Shown: positions 1 to 9,230 of the stretch, one piece after another
Numbering within the stretch: the stretch's first letter is position 1
Layout: each line of letters begins with the position of its first letter
Origin: Chamaesiphon minutus PCC 6605
GTDB lineage: Bacteria > Cyanobacteriota > Cyanobacteriia > Cyanobacteriales > Chamaesiphonaceae
DNA: 64,000 bases
Direction: 5' to 3'
Assembly (NCBI RefSeq): GCF_000317145.1
Contig: NC_019697.1
Coordinates: 4,476,886-4,540,885 of the forward strand
Notes under the pieces: generated by a model
What the model saw: only the letters and a program-made list of their open reading frames with translations
Told to the model about the DNA's origin: nothing
The model's database searches: none
Program-made: the position numbers and the translations under genes

Positions 1-44
1 GCTATTCATGCAAGAGGTCTATTGTTTGCTATGATTAACATCGT

Positions 45-118
45 GGCAGTATAGCTCAGTTGGTGAGAGCGTCCCCGCGATAAGGGGAAGGACAGCAGTT
101 CGAGTCTGCCTACTGTCA
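45..118 (+). tRNA. tRNA-Ile(GAT) candidate with atypical anticodon loop
   Basis: A complete cloverleaf can be drawn by hand. The acceptor stem is GGCAGTA/TACTGTC with one G-U pair, the D stem is GCTC/GAGC with GG in the loop, the anticodon stem TCCCC/GGGGA is perfect, and the T loop is the canonical TTCGAGT. The seven-base anticodon loop is GCGATAA, which puts the anticodon GAT at 79-81 (isoleucine). Two things are odd. Position 33, almost always U, is C, and the first T-stem pair is A opposite C. CCA is not encoded. It could be a second, divergent isoleucine tRNA, a tRNA-like pseudogene or the remnant of an integration site. The 5' neighbour is outside the window. Confidence 0.72.
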
Positions 119-139
119 TAGCCCAAGGAACTTGACCTT

Positions 140-472
140 TTAGTCTTCAGCAAACATCTCAGCCAAAGTATTTAAGACCGCTTTTTGTTCGTCGATCGCA
201 ATCGATCCTAGTTTTTTAATCAACCTCGTTTTATCGACGGTGCGAATTTGGTCTAGAACGATATAGCCGTCCTTACCTTCAAAGTTAACGGGAATGCGAG
301 TCGGATAGAGTTTTCCCTTCGTAGTCATCGGAACGACGATCGCTGTTGCCAAATGTAAGTTCATCTCATTGGGAGAGATTATCAGACACGGACGAGTTTT
401 TTGGATCTCGCTCCCAATTGTCGGATCTAGCACCACTAGAAAAACATCAAATCTCGCGATTACCACTCCCAT
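140..472 (-). CDS. mazF: MazF/PemK-family toxin, mRNA endoribonuclease
   Basis: A 110-residue protein of the MazF/PemK family, whose members cut mRNA at short sequence motifs and are held inactive by a MazE partner. The family pattern is clear: an N-terminal strand ending in LDPTIGSE, then KTRPCLIIS, the VVPMTT segment and a C-terminal IRTVDKTRL stretch. The Arg of KTRP and the Thr of VVPMTT sit where the family has active-site residues. I chose the ATG at 472, which aligns with family N termini and has GAGGAA just upstream; an in-frame ATG at 487 would add five residues. The start lies inside the 3' end of the antitoxin gene (13-nt overlap), so translation is probably coupled. It looks intact. 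Confidence 0.87.
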   Translation of the reverse strand: MGVVIARFDVFLVVLDPTIGSEIQKTRPCLIISPNEMNLHLATAIVVPMTTKGKLYPTRIPVNFEGKDGYIVLDQIRTVDKTRLIKKLGSIAIDEQKAVLNTLAEMFAED

Positions 473-723
473 TCTTCCTCGTCCCATGTAGTGGCAATAA
501 TATCATCTAGCAAAATATCCTCATCTTCATTGCTAGACACCCGTGCAAATGCTTCCGCCCACCCAGTCCGAGCGCGAGATGCTGCTGTAATAACGATCTG
601 ATTATCTCTGACCTCAATTTCGACGTTTTCCGAGATACCGCTTTGCTCTAGCAATAGCTTCGGAATTCTAATCCCTTGAGAATTGCCAACTTTAATTATT
701 CGCCCTTTGACAGATGTAGCCAT
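460..723 (-). CDS. mazE: MazE/AbrB-type antitoxin
   Basis: An 87-residue SpoVT/AbrB swapped-hairpin protein. The N-terminal half carries the DNA-binding signature GRIIKVGNSQGIRIPK. The C-terminal half is acidic (EDEDILLDD, DEEEW), as expected for the toxin-wrapping tail. It precedes and overlaps the mazF gene, the usual order for a type II toxin-antitoxin operon; the family represses its own promoter and neutralises the toxin. The start at 723 is preferred over an in-frame ATG at 768 because the residues before it do not resemble the family and because a TATAAT box lies between the two candidates. Confidence 0.87.
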   Translation of the reverse strand: MATSVKGRIIKVGNSQGIRIPKLLLEQSGISENVEIEVRDNQIVITAASRARTGWAEAFARVSSNEDEDILLDDIIATTWDEEEWEW

Positions 724-747
724 AGATTTGGGTGATAAAGTAATTAC

Positions 748-753
748 ATTATA
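748..753 (-). promoter_or_regulatory. Probable -10 box of the mazEF operon
   Basis: The minus strand reads TATAAT here, 25 nt upstream of the mazE ATG at 723. No convincing -35 hexamer stands at 16-18 nt, so activity may depend on other contacts. AbrB-type antitoxins usually bind over such a promoter. Confidence 0.42.
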
Positions 754-947
754 CTCACATGTTGGCAATGAAAGTCGAAGACTGTCGATCGATTCGCATT
801 CCGATCGACAGGCGATTGCCTTTTAAATGATGAGACGATCGAATTTTTATGTAAAGATCCCAGCCCGACCTACTTGAGACTGGTATCTTAGTAAGAGGGC
901 AAATTGAGATCGCCGTAGAATTTTTTAGATTTTAAGAGGTTGGTTGA

Positions 948-2552
948 GTGATGGCAACAGGTGCATTGCTATGGCAGCGATATCAAGATTGGTTGTATTA
1001 TCACCCAGGGTTAGGCTTGTATCTAGACATTAGCCGGATGCGGTTCGATGATGTGTTGGTTTCCCAACTGCAACCCAAATTTGTGAAAGCATTTGCCGAT
1101 ATGGCAGCTTTGGAAGCAGGGGCAATTGCCAATCCTGACGAACACCGGATGGTCGGACATTATTGGTTGCGGAACCCAGAACTGGCACCTACTCCAGAAA
1201 TTGCGACCGAAATTAAGACCACGATCGACTCGATCGCGAGTTTCGCCCTGAAAGTTCATGATGGTACCATTCATCCCCCTCAAGGTGGTAAATTTACCGA
1301 TCTGATTACCGTGGGGATTGGTGGCTCGGCATTGGGGCCACAATTTGTATCTGAAGCTCTTTCGCCAGATCGTCCCCCATTAAATATTCACTTTATCGAC
1401 AATAGCGATCCGACCGGAATCGATCGGGTGCTCAGTCGGATTCAAGACAGGCTGAATACGACCCTAGTGATGGTCATATCCAAGTCTGGAGGCACTCCCG
1501 AACCGCGCAACGGCATGTTAGAGGTACAAGCTGCTTATCGCGCCCAGAATCTCAATTTCCCAGCCTATGCGGTGGCTATTACAGGCACGGGTAGCCAACT
1601 CGATCGCGTCGCCCAATCCGCAGGTTGGATTGCCAGATTTCCGATGCCAGACTGGGTAGGCGGACGCACTTCGGAATTGTCTTCCGTCGGTTTACTACCA
1701 GCCGCACTTCAGGGCATCGACATCCATAGCATGTTAGCTGGAGCTAGGGAAATGGACATCGCCACCCGCGTCCCAGACATCAAAACCAATCCCGCTGCCC
1801 TGCTCGCGTTGGCTTGGTATGCGTCGGGGAATGGCAAAGGCGAAAAAGATATGGTTGTCTTGCCTTACAAAGATAGTTTGTTGTTATTTAGCCGCTATCT
1901 CCAGCAATTGGTGATGGAGTCTTTGGGCAAAGAAACCGATCTCGATGGCAATAAAGTCTATCAAGGTATCGCCGTCTACGGGAATAAAGGTTCCACCGAT
2001 CAACACGCCTACGTCCAACAATTGCGCGAAGGTATTCCCAACTTTTTCCTGACATTTATCGAAGTATTGCACGATCGCGAGGGCATCTCTCCTGAAATCG
2101 ATCCTGGCGTTACTAGTGGCGACTATCTATCGGGTTTCCTCCAAGGTACGCGCCAAGCCTTATATGACAATCACCGCGACTCTTTGACTGTGACGATTCC
2201 TAGTGTTACCGCCCAAACTGTCGGTGCGCTAATTGCTCTCTACGAGCGGGCTGTAGGCTTATATGCCTCGATCGTCAATATCAATGCCTACCACCAGCCA
2301 GGTGTCGAAGCAGGTAAAAAAGCCGCTGCTGTGATTCTCAAACTGCAAACCGATGTGGTGAAAGCACTGCAAGGCATGACGATTTCTGCACCAGTGACGA
2401 TCGCCGAATTAGCTGCGACGATTGGCGAACCAGAGCAAGTAGAATCAATTTACAAGATTCTCCGCCATCTTCAGGCAAACGATCGCGGTGTCGTCTTGAC
2501 AGGCAATCTCTCGCAACCAGGAAGTTTGCGCGTTGCTTGGGCGAATAAATAA
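948..2552 (+). CDS. pgi: Glucose-6-phosphate isomerase
   Basis: Cytoplasmic interconversion of glucose 6-phosphate and fructose 6-phosphate, linking glycogen, glycolysis and the oxidative pentose phosphate route. The 534 residues contain the PGI signatures: the phosphosugar-binding [10 protein letters not shown] segment, [12 protein letters not shown], the [11 protein letters not shown] region and the C-terminal region around [12 protein letters not shown]. Length matches cyanobacterial PGI. The GTG at 948 has AAGAGG eight nt upstream (934-939); the ATG at 951 is an equally possible start and differs by one residue. The gene stands alone, between mazEF and uma2, and is followed by two hairpins. 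Confidence 0.97.
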   Translation: MMATGALLWQRYQDWLYYHPGLGLYLDISRMRFDDVLVSQLQPKFVKAFADMAALEAGAIANPDEHRMVGHYWLRNPELAPTPEIATEIKTTIDSIASFALKVHDGTIHPPQGGKFTDLITVGIGGSALGPQFVSEALSPDRPPLNIHFIDNSDPTGIDRVLSRIQDRLNTTLVMVISKSGGTPEPRNGMLEVQAAYRAQNLNFPAYAVAITGTGSQLDRVAQSAGWIARFPMPDWVGGRTSELSSVGLLPAALQGIDIHSMLAGAREMDIATRVPDIKTNPAALLALAWYASGNGKGEKDMVVLPYKDSLLLFSRYLQQLVMESLGKETDLDGNKVYQGIAVYGNKGSTDQHAYVQQLREGIPNFFLTFIEVLHDREGISPEIDPGVTSGDYLSGFLQGTRQALYDNHRDSLTVTIPSVTAQTVGALIALYERAVGLYASIVNINAYHQPGVEAGKKAAAVILKLQTDVVKALQGMTISAPVTIAELAATIGEPEQVESIYKILRHLQANDRGVVLTGNLSQPGSLRVAWANK

Positions 2553-2567
2553 TTAAATAATCGGTAA

Positions 2568-2599
2568 GATTTTTGCCGATCATCTGTTCGGCAAAAATC
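2568..2599 (+). terminator. Hairpin downstream of pgi
   Basis: A 12-bp perfect stem (GATTTTTGCCGA / TCGGCAAAAATC) with an 8-nt loop begins 15 nt after the pgi stop. The T-run lies inside the stem rather than after it, so it is a plausible but not classical terminator. Confidence 0.5.
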
Positions 2600-2600
2600 G

Positions 2601-2634
2601 AGGGTAGGGGTAATTCATGAATTACCTCTACCCT
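2601..2634. terminator. Second hairpin, GGGTAGGGGTAATT family
   Basis: A 17-bp stem with one G-U pair and almost no loop (centre TTCATGAA) lies between the convergent ends of pgi and the Uma2 gene, so it may serve as a bidirectional terminator. Its sequence resembles hairpins at 7193-7236 and 18439-18468. Confidence 0.5.
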
Positions 2635-2648
2635 AATTTGGTGAATGA

Positions 2649-3329
2649 TTAGAGAGTATCTGGATCGATGCCTAATTCTCGCAGTTTGGCATCCCGTTTA
2701 TGTTTCTCGATCTCCAATTGCTGCTTATCAGCCTCTAATTGTTGTTTATCGGTAAGCAAGAGATCGCGCTCGGTAGCGACATTATCGAAAGTTTCAAAGA
2801 CTCGTCCGTCAGGATGCGTAATCTGTAGCTCGTCCCCAATTAACCGAAAACTAATCCCCAATCGCGGACTAGTCCAGCCGTCCATCAACTCAATGCGATC
2901 GAGAAAAAAGTCATCACTGCGCTGATAGCCTTTGAGAATCGATCGATCCGGATCGTAGATATAATATTCTTCCACGCCACAACGCGCGTACATTTGCAAC
3001 TTCCGCTCCATTTCACCCTCAGTATTGCCTGGAGAGAGAATCTCAAATACCACCTGCGGCGCAAGATCGTCTTCTAGCCATTGCTTGTACGAACCTCTGT
3101 CATCTTTGGATCTGCCAAAGACTACCATCACATCAGGAGCCACGCGGTATTTGGGATTACCTTCGACGGGATACCACAATAAATCTCCCGCCACAAATAC
3201 CCGTTCGTCATCGCGAAATAACCAATCTAGGTTGGTTTTGATGACAGTAATCCACTGAAATTGTTTGGTATTATCTGCCATCGGTTGCCCATCGCTGTCT
3301 GGGTAGACAATCTCATTAGTAGCTAGCAT
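2649..3329 (-). CDS. Uma2-family (DUF820) restriction-endonuclease-fold protein
   Basis: A 226-residue member of the large cyanobacterial Uma2 family, which has a PD-(D/E)XK nuclease fold; the cellular role is not established. Visible motifs are APDVMVVFG (acidic residue of the first strand), PQVVFEILSPGN (the conserved E-I-LSP) and the YYIYDPD segment. The C terminus is a charged, coiled-coil-like tail with a short near-repeat DKQQLEADKQQLEIEK, common in this family. It lies head to tail with the Mrr-type gene, 52 nt downstream of it, which may be coincidental. The family often exists in dozens of copies per genome. Confidence 0.85.
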   Translation of the reverse strand: MLATNEIVYPDSDGQPMADNTKQFQWITVIKTNLDWLFRDDERVFVAGDLLWYPVEGNPKYRVAPDVMVVFGRSKDDRGSYKQWLEDDLAPQVVFEILSPGNTEGEMERKLQMYARCGVEEYYIYDPDRSILKGYQRSDDFFLDRIELMDGWTSPRLGISFRLIGDELQITHPDGRVFETFDNVATERDLLLTDKQQLEADKQQLEIEKHKRDAKLRELGIDPDTL

Positions 3330-3381
3330 CTGAAGTTATGCTCTTTCTAATTATATTTATCTCAATTAAAATATTATAACC

Positions 3382-4242
3382 TCAAATCTTTGCAAACCAA
3401 TTAGTATCTACTTCTATAGATTCAACCATTTCAATTTTAACACCAAGTCCCAATTCTTTTAATCGTTGAACTAACTGCTCTCCATCAATTAGATCGATTG
3501 GTGGGGCGCCGTCTCTGGTTGCTTCTTTGATGGCATCTCTAGTGAAAGTCCCCGTTGTAATAAATAGACCTTTATCAGTGCGACCCTGCATAGCCCCACG
3601 AAAATCTCTAATTTGACTAGAAGAGACAGAGCCTTGATAACGCTTGCATTGAAATAAAATGTGAAAACTCAGAAAACCGTTGATTCGAGCAATGCCTACG
3701 CCATCAATTCCACCATCTCCAGACTTCCCTGTAACCTGTACTTGGACAAAACCTGATTCTCTGAGCAACCGTTGTGCCAAACGCTCAAATGCGCTAGGAT
3801 CGAGTGATAATAGTAACTTGTGAAGTTGTTGGTGCCATGATATTTCGGCTAAAGTTTCAATAGACTCCATCGGAGTATCTAAAGTATCTGCTTGTATAAC
3901 TTTAGATTTGCCAGAGTCTCGAACGACTCTAACAATCTCTTTTCGGTCTATCTTTTTAACATCTATTGACGTTGATACTAAAGACCACACTCCACGACCT
4001 GAATTTTCAATAAGTCCATACTTTTTCAGATACGTTCGACTCCAGGCAAGTCGGTACTCAACCTTACTCTGTGATGTGCTTCCATGCAAAATCTCTAATA
4101 CTTCATCAGATAAATTTAGAATTTGAACAACTTGTTCATAGATTTCTTCCGTTGTGCCAGATCCACCCAATACTTGTAATGCTTGAATTGTCGGTACAAA
4201 CATTGAATCAAATGTAGGAAACACAGAAGTAGAGTTTTTCAT
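3382..4242 (-). CDS. Mrr-type (restriction endonuclease-like) protein
   Basis: A 286-residue protein with two parts. Residues 1 to about 95 look like the Mrr N-terminal winged-helix domain (PTIQALQVLGGSGTTEEI, then SRTYLKKYGLIENSGRGVWSL in two stretches). Residues about 150-265 are the Mrr catalytic domain of the PD-(D/E)XK fold: FERLAQRLLRESGF, the GDGGIDG loop with the catalytic Asp, and FQCKRY with the Q-x-K motif. Known Mrr proteins are type IV enzymes that cut modified DNA. All key residues are present, so it should be active. No methyltransferase or specificity subunit lies nearby, which fits a solo modification-dependent enzyme. Confidence 0.83.
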   Translation of the reverse strand: MKNSTSVFPTFDSMFVPTIQALQVLGGSGTTEEIYEQVVQILNLSDEVLEILHGSTSQSKVEYRLAWSRTYLKKYGLIENSGRGVWSLVSTSIDVKKIDRKEIVRVVRDSGKSKVIQADTLDTPMESIETLAEISWHQQLHKLLLSLDPSAFERLAQRLLRESGFVQVQVTGKSGDGGIDGVGIARINGFLSFHILFQCKRYQGSVSSSQIRDFRGAMQGRTDKGLFITTGTFTRDAIKEATRDGAPPIDLIDGEQLVQRLKELGLGVKIEMVESIEVDTNWFAKI

Positions 4243-4479
4243 AGATGACGAGTTAAGATTTTGCGATTGGTAGAATCGCTCGTTTCAGCATCATGCCATA
4301 TTGAGAGCCTATAGGTAAGCGAATTTAAGTTGGCAGCGATCTCTTGAGTTGAAAAAGGCTGCTCGACCGCAAACCAGTCTCAGAAACTAATCCAGATCGA
4401 GCTAGGGTCGAAACCCCGATCGCCTAGAATTAGCAAGCCTTCTAGGCGTCATACAGAGCTACACGAACCCCCCTAAATG

Positions 4480-4488
4480 TGATAAAAT
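4480..4488 (+). promoter_or_regulatory. Possible extended -10 promoter of gyrA
   Basis: TGATAAAAT (TG-n-TAAAAT) lies 45 nt before the gyrA ATG, in a 291-nt gap after the divergently transcribed Mrr gene. No clear -35 box was seen; the rest of the gap shows nothing recognisable. Confidence 0.32.
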
Positions 4489-4533
4489 TGAACTAGCGAA
4501 TTAGTACAATTATCAAGCTGGACGGAGCATTCC

Positions 4534-7140
4534 ATGACTACTTCCCAAGAGCGAATCGTCCCTACAGATCTACGAATTGAGATGTCTCGCTCTTACCTGG
4601 AATACGCCATGAGCGTAATCGTAGGTCGAGCACTTCCCGATGCCAGAGACGGTCTCAAGCCAGTCCACCGCCGTATCCTGTATGCGATGCACGAATTGGG
4701 TTTGACAGCCGATCGCCCATTTAGAAAGTGCGCGCGGGTAGTCGGGGAAGTTTTAGGTAAATACCATCCCCACGGTGATACCGCAGTGTATGATGCCCTA
4801 GTGCGGATGGCTCAAGATTTTTCGATGCGCAATCCGTTAATTAACGGACACGGTAACTTCGGTTCGGTCGATAACGACCCGCCAGCGGCGATGCGGTATA
4901 CCGAGTGTCGCTTGCAAGCTTTGACGATGGATGCCGTACTGCGGGACATTGAGGCGGAAACTGTTGACTTTGCCGATAACTTCGACGGTTCGCAACAGGA
5001 GCCAACCGTATTACCCGCAAGGATTCCGCAGTTATTACTCAACGGCTCGTCAGGGATTGCCGTTGGGATGGCGACGAATATTCCGCCGCATAATTTAGGC
5101 GAATTGATCGATGGAGTAGTGGCATTAATCGAAAATCCGGAGATTACGGATATGGAATTGATGCAATACATTCCTGGTCCGGATTTCCCTACTGGAGCGC
5201 AGATTTTAGGCACGACGCCGATTAAAGAAGCTTACGCGACTGGACGCGGCTCGATCGTCATGCGTGGGGTTGCCAATATTGAAACATTAGAATATAAAGG
5301 CCGACCCGATCGCGAAGCAATTATTATTACCGAATTACCCTTCCAGACGAATAAGGCAGCCTTAATCGAACGGATCGCCGAAATGGTCAACGACCATAAG
5401 TTAGAAGGGATCTCGGATATTCGGGATGAAAGCGATCGCGATGGGATGCGGATCGTGATCGAACTCAAGCGGGATGCTTATCCACGCGTAGTGCTCAACA
5501 ATCTCTACAAGCAAACACCGATCCAAACCAACTTCGGTTGCAACATGTTGGCGTTGGTAAATGGCGAGCCTCAACTCCTGAGCCTCAAAAAATTCCTGAC
5601 AGTTTTCCTCGACTTCCGCATCGAATCGATTACCCGTCGGACTCGCTACGAATTACGCAAAGCGGAAGAACGCGATCACCTGCTTGAAGGTTTATTAATC
5701 GCACTGGCTAACTTAGATGCGGTAATTCGCCTGATTCGCGGTGCTGCGGACTCAGCAACTGCCAAACAGGAGATGATCGAGCGGTTCCAACTATCGGAAT
5801 TACAATCCGATGCGATCCTGCAAATGCAACTGCGGCGACTCACTGCTCTAGAAGCCGATAAAATTCATTTAGAGCACAACGAGCTAACGCTCAAAATTAC
5901 TGACTTGCGCGATATTCTCGCCCGTCGGGAACGAATTTTGGCCATCATCCAAACCGAAATCGCCGAAATTAAAGCGACATTTGCTACTCCCCGCCGGACG
6001 CTGATCGAACATGGCGAAGGCGATCTTGAAGATACCGACTTAATTGCCAATGAAAAGTCGCTAATTCTGGTCACAGAGCAAGGTTATATCAAACGGATGC
6101 CTGTCAGCACCTTTGAAACCCAAAGTCGCGCTACACGCGGTAAAAAGGGCACAGGGATGAAAGAAGAAGATGCGATCGAGCATTTCCTGACCTGTTGCGA
6201 CCACGATACGATCTTGCTATTTAGCGATCGCGGCGTAGTTTATACAGTCAAAGCCTACCAAATCCCCGTCTCATCGCGAACGGCGCGAGGGATTCCGATC
6301 GTCCAAATGTTGCCGATTCCCCGCGAGGAAAAGATCACCTCAGTGGTACCTGTGAGCGAATTCCTGGATGATGAATACCTAATCATGCTCACGCAGAAGG
6401 GATTCATTAAAAAGACCGCCTTGTCCGCATTTGCCAGTGTTCGTGCCAACGGCTTGATCGCGATTTCGTTAGAAGATGGCGACAGCTTGCGGTGGGTACG
6501 TCGCGCTAAAGAAACCGATAGCGCGATTATCGGTACTCGCAACGGGATGACCATCCATTTCCGTACCGATCGCGATCAGCTCCGACCCTTGGGACGAGCC
6601 ACGCGTGGGGTCAAATCAATGTCGCTCAAGAAGGGTGACGAGTTAATTAGTATGGACATCTTACCCAGCCAAGTCATCGCTCAAATGGTGGCAGCGAGCG
6701 AAGATCCGGGTGTCGAGGATATCGACGATACTGTGGCTGAAGATGTCGTAGTTCCCGCAGGTGAAGGACCATGGATCTTGGTCGTGACGACTGGCGGACT
6801 CGGCAAACGCGTCCCAGTAACTCAATTCCGCCTCCAAAACCGTGCCGGGATGGGCGTCCTTGCGATCAAGTTCCGCAAAAAAGGCGACAGGTTAGCCGCT
6901 CTGCGCGTAGTCAATCCCGATGAAGAGATGATGATCGTCACTAATCGCGGTATTATCATCCGTCAAGCGATCGATGCCATCTCTTCCCAATCTCGGATGG
7001 CAACTGGGGTACGGGTACAGAAACTAGACGACGATGATGCCATCATGGCAGTCGCGATCGTGCCAGCCTCTAATGGTGAAGAGGAACTAGATGCCGATGC
7101 CGATGCCGATAATGATGTTGTCGAACTAGAGGAAGTTTAG
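4534..7140 (+). CDS. gyrA: DNA gyrase subunit A
   Basis: The DNA-breaking and rejoining subunit of gyrase, which introduces negative supercoils. In 868 residues the N-terminal winged-helix/tower region is canonical: the catalytic tyrosine is Y122 in [10 protein letters not shown], the same number as in E. coli, and the quinolone-pocket stretch HGDTAVYD has Thr at position 83 and Asp at 87. The C-terminal beta-pinwheel carries a divergent GyrA box ([10 protein letters not shown] near residue 535), which supports gyrase rather than topoisomerase IV. The tail is highly acidic with three Asp-Ala repeats. The gene stands alone, downstream of a likely extended -10 box, and is followed by a strong hairpin. 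Confidence 0.96.
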   Translation: MTTSQERIVPTDLRIEMSRSYLEYAMSVIVGRALPDARDGLKPVHRRILYAMHELGLTADRPFRKCARVVGEVLGKYHPHGDTAVYDALVRMAQDFSMRNPLINGHGNFGSVDNDPPAAMRYTECRLQALTMDAVLRDIEAETVDFADNFDGSQQEPTVLPARIPQLLLNGSSGIAVGMATNIPPHNLGELIDGVVALIENPEITDMELMQYIPGPDFPTGAQILGTTPIKEAYATGRGSIVMRGVANIETLEYKGRPDREAIIITELPFQTNKAALIERIAEMVNDHKLEGISDIRDESDRDGMRIVIELKRDAYPRVVLNNLYKQTPIQTNFGCNMLALVNGEPQLLSLKKFLTVFLDFRIESITRRTRYELRKAEERDHLLEGLLIALANLDAVIRLIRGAADSATAKQEMIERFQLSELQSDAILQMQLRRLTALEADKIHLEHNELTLKITDLRDILARRERILAIIQTEIAEIKATFATPRRTLIEHGEGDLEDTDLIANEKSLILVTEQGYIKRMPVSTFETQSRATRGKKGTGMKEEDAIEHFLTCCDHDTILLFSDRGVVYTVKAYQIPVSSRTARGIPIVQMLPIPREEKITSVVPVSEFLDDEYLIMLTQKGFIKKTALSAFASVRANGLIAISLEDGDSLRWVRRAKETDSAIIGTRNGMTIHFRTDRDQLRPLGRATRGVKSMSLKKGDELISMDILPSQVIAQMVAASEDPGVEDIDDTVAEDVVVPAGEGPWILVVTTGGLGKRVPVTQFRLQNRAGMGVLAIKFRKKGDRLAALRVVNPDEEMMIVTNRGIIIRQAIDAISSQSRMATGVRVQKLDDDDAIMAVAIVPASNGEEELDADADADNDVVELEEV

Positions 7141-7192
7141 ACACTTGTGTAGATCGCGATCTTCAATATAATTGGGTATCAACTCTCGCAAA

Positions 7193-7236
7193 AATAGACG
7201 GTAGGGACAATTGATTAATTGCCCCTACCGTCTATT
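7193..7236. terminator. Long hairpin between gyrA and cysE
   Basis: A 20-bp stem with one G-U pair and a 4-nt loop (GATT) separates the convergent gyrA and cysE genes. The right arm contains AATTGCCCCTACC. It probably terminates one or both transcripts and belongs with the hairpins at 2601-2634 and 18439-18468. Confidence 0.6.
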
Positions 7237-7279
7237 CTTGCGATCTATTTGTCAGTGGAACACCGATCTCAATTTATGC

Positions 7280-8035
7280 CTAAATACCCGACCCATCTAA
7301 AAATTGGCGAATGACTCGATCGTCCAAATGACAACTTGGAGGTAATTCTACATCTTCTGCTGAGGGAGTTTCGATGCCTTGAACGATCGCGTTGCAAGTT
7401 TGTTCGACTTGCATCTTTTGGACTTGCTGTTCTAAACTCTCAATTCGATCGACTAAAGCGCGGATGACTTCAGCCTCAGTATCCGGTAAACTACCGTGTT
7501 CCAATGGCCCCACGCGTTCGCCCGCTCGATATAATATTCTGCCTGGAATGCCGACTACCGTACAATCTGAAGGCACATCTCGAAGTACGACCGAACCTGC
7601 GCCAATTCTAACGTTACTACCGATTTGCAGGTTACCTAATACTTTAGCACCCGCGCCAACTACTACATTTTCGCCCAGTGTCGGGTGACGTTTGCCGCTT
7701 TCTTTCCCCGTACCACCTAACGTCACGCCTTGATAAATGAGAGCGTAATCGCCAATAATTGCCGTCTCACCGATTACTACACCCATGCCATGATCGATAA
7801 ATACGCCTTTGCCGATCGTCGCGCCGGGGTGAATCTCAATCCCCGTAAAAAATCTGGCTAAATGCGAAATGAAGCGTGGAATAAAGGGCATCCCCACGAC
7901 ATACAGCAAATGGGCAAACCGATGTAAGGATAATGCTTGCAGCCCTGGATAGCAAAAGAGAACTTCTACCCAGTTACGTGCGGCAGGATCGCGATCGAAG
8001 ATAATTCGGAAATCAGCAATTAGTTGTGAAAACAC
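7280..8035 (-). CDS. cysE: Serine O-acetyltransferase
   Basis: Catalyses acetyl-CoA + L-serine to O-acetylserine, the first step of cysteine synthesis. The 251 residues show the N-terminal helical segment (DPAARNWVEVLFCYPG) followed by the left-handed beta-helix of hexapeptide repeats (GATIGKGVFIDHGMGVVIGE, GENVVVGAGAKVLGNLQIG). The catalytic His/Asp region (FIDHG), GVTLGGTGK and the VVGIPGR cofactor-loop motif are intact. A C-terminal extension of about 70 residues includes a short coiled coil (ESLEQQVQKMQVE) seen in many cyanobacterial CysE proteins. It is transcribed towards gyrA as a single gene. Confidence 0.95.
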   Translation of the reverse strand: MFSQLIADFRIIFDRDPAARNWVEVLFCYPGLQALSLHRFAHLLYVVGMPFIPRFISHLARFFTGIEIHPGATIGKGVFIDHGMGVVIGETAIIGDYALIYQGVTLGGTGKESGKRHPTLGENVVVGAGAKVLGNLQIGSNVRIGAGSVVLRDVPSDCTVVGIPGRILYRAGERVGPLEHGSLPDTEAEVIRALVDRIESLEQQVQKMQVEQTCNAIVQGIETPSAEDVELPPSCHLDDRVIRQFLDGSGI

Positions 8036-8213
8036 GGCAAGCGTTCCATTATCGCTATTAGTCTATTAGGTATTTTAGCTGTTATTTGTCCCTTGATGTC
8101 AGTGGGGTTTACCGGATCTAGGGGATAGGGGATAGGGGATAGTGAATGCAAGCGTCCTTTTGCTCTGGATTAACTATTACCCATTCTTATCACCCATCCA
8201 CCCATCCACGCAT

Positions 8214-8960
8214 CTATCCTTTAACAGCGACGGGGGTTGCGGCTAGAGCTTCTACCAAACTGCGAACGACGGCAATCGCGGCGATTTCATCGTTGAGCTT
8301 GTTGATGGCGGAACCGACGCCGATTCCGGCAGCACCAGCGGAAATTGCCAACGGTGCGGTTACATTGGATAAACCGGAGGCGCAGAGTACGGGAACCTCG
8401 ACAGCGCGGGAGATTTCATAAGCTGCCGCTAGAGTAGGTGCTGCTTTTTCGATTAAACCAAGGGTACCTGCATGGCTGGGTGTACTGCCAGTGCCGCCTT
8501 CGGTTTGGATAATATCTGCACCTGCTGCTACTAGAGCTTGGGCTAACTCGACTTGTTTATCTAAAGTCAGGATGTGGGGAACGGTCACAGACAAAGTGAT
8601 ATGGGGCAGTAAGGCACGAGTAGCTTTAGTTAAGGCTAAAACTTCATCTGCTTCAAATCTGATGCCTTGGGCATAGAAACTATCGAAGTTACCGATTTCG
8701 ATGAGATCGGCACCAGCTTCGACAGCAGCGACGAATAATTCCGGCTCGACAGCCGAAACGCAGATCGGGAGATTGGTGAGCTGACGTGCCATCCGCACGA
8801 GTTCGGGATCGGCAGCAATATCGATAAATGTTGCACCACCGAGATCTGCCGCTCTGACTACCATGGCAACTCGATCGCGATCGAAGTTATTCAATCCACT
8901 GATGACTTTGAGGACTCGATTACTAGCAAAGGCTGTTTGCAGGCTATTCAACATATTCAT
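8214..8960 (-). CDS. ycf23: Ycf23 / DUF561 TIM-barrel-like protein
   Basis: A 248-residue member of the Ycf23 (DUF561) family, conserved in cyanobacteria and some algal plastids; its biochemical role is unknown. The sequence resembles a phosphate-binding TIM barrel: alternating strands such as KVISGLNNFD, IDIAADPELV, ICVSAVEPELF, DLIEIGNFDSFY, ADIIQTEGGTGS and a C-terminal GAAGIGVGSAINKL glycine-rich loop. I use the ATG at 8960 (MNMLNSLQTAF), which matches the family N terminus; an in-frame ATG at 9050 would add 30 residues without family character. It is monocistronic. Confidence 0.88.
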   Translation of the reverse strand: MNMLNSLQTAFASNRVLKVISGLNNFDRDRVAMVVRAADLGGATFIDIAADPELVRMARQLTNLPICVSAVEPELFVAAVEAGADLIEIGNFDSFYAQGIRFEADEVLALTKATRALLPHITLSVTVPHILTLDKQVELAQALVAAGADIIQTEGGTGSTPSHAGTLGLIEKAAPTLAAAYEISRAVEVPVLCASGLSNVTAPLAISAGAAGIGVGSAINKLNDEIAAIAVVRSLVEALAATPVAVKG

Positions 8961-9063
8961 CACTTGGCGAAGGGACGTGAAAATCTTTATCTGAACCATT
9001 TTGACATCGATCGGGTGGAATCGATCGAACGCCGATACTAAAGTCAACAAGATGATGCTCGAT

Positions 9064-9162
9064 ACTAGTACTTTAGTATAAATGTAGTTACTATTTGGCG
9101 GGAAGCGGGGAGCGGCTTACTCCCCGCCAAAATAGTAACTAGATTAGGCCGTAGACTATTAG
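9064..9162. repeat. Inverted-end element A1 (about 99 bp, nearly all arms)
   Basis: The two halves are imperfect inverted repeats. The inner part of both arms reads TAGTTACTATTT(T)GGCGGG in opposite orientation (about 9086-9105 and 9116-9140), and the outer ends both begin with CTA. The right arm CCGCCAAAATAGTAACTAG followed by GCCGTAGACT recurs at 23955-23992 and 28211-28250. There is no coding capacity. It lies upstream of the acetoacetate-decarboxylase-like gene and could fold into one long hairpin. Confidence 0.55.
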
Positions 9163-9230
9163 ACTTTAGAGAGATTATGGCTAACTGATTTAGGTGTCAT
9201 AATTAAAAGTAAAGACTCGTGCCGATCGAT

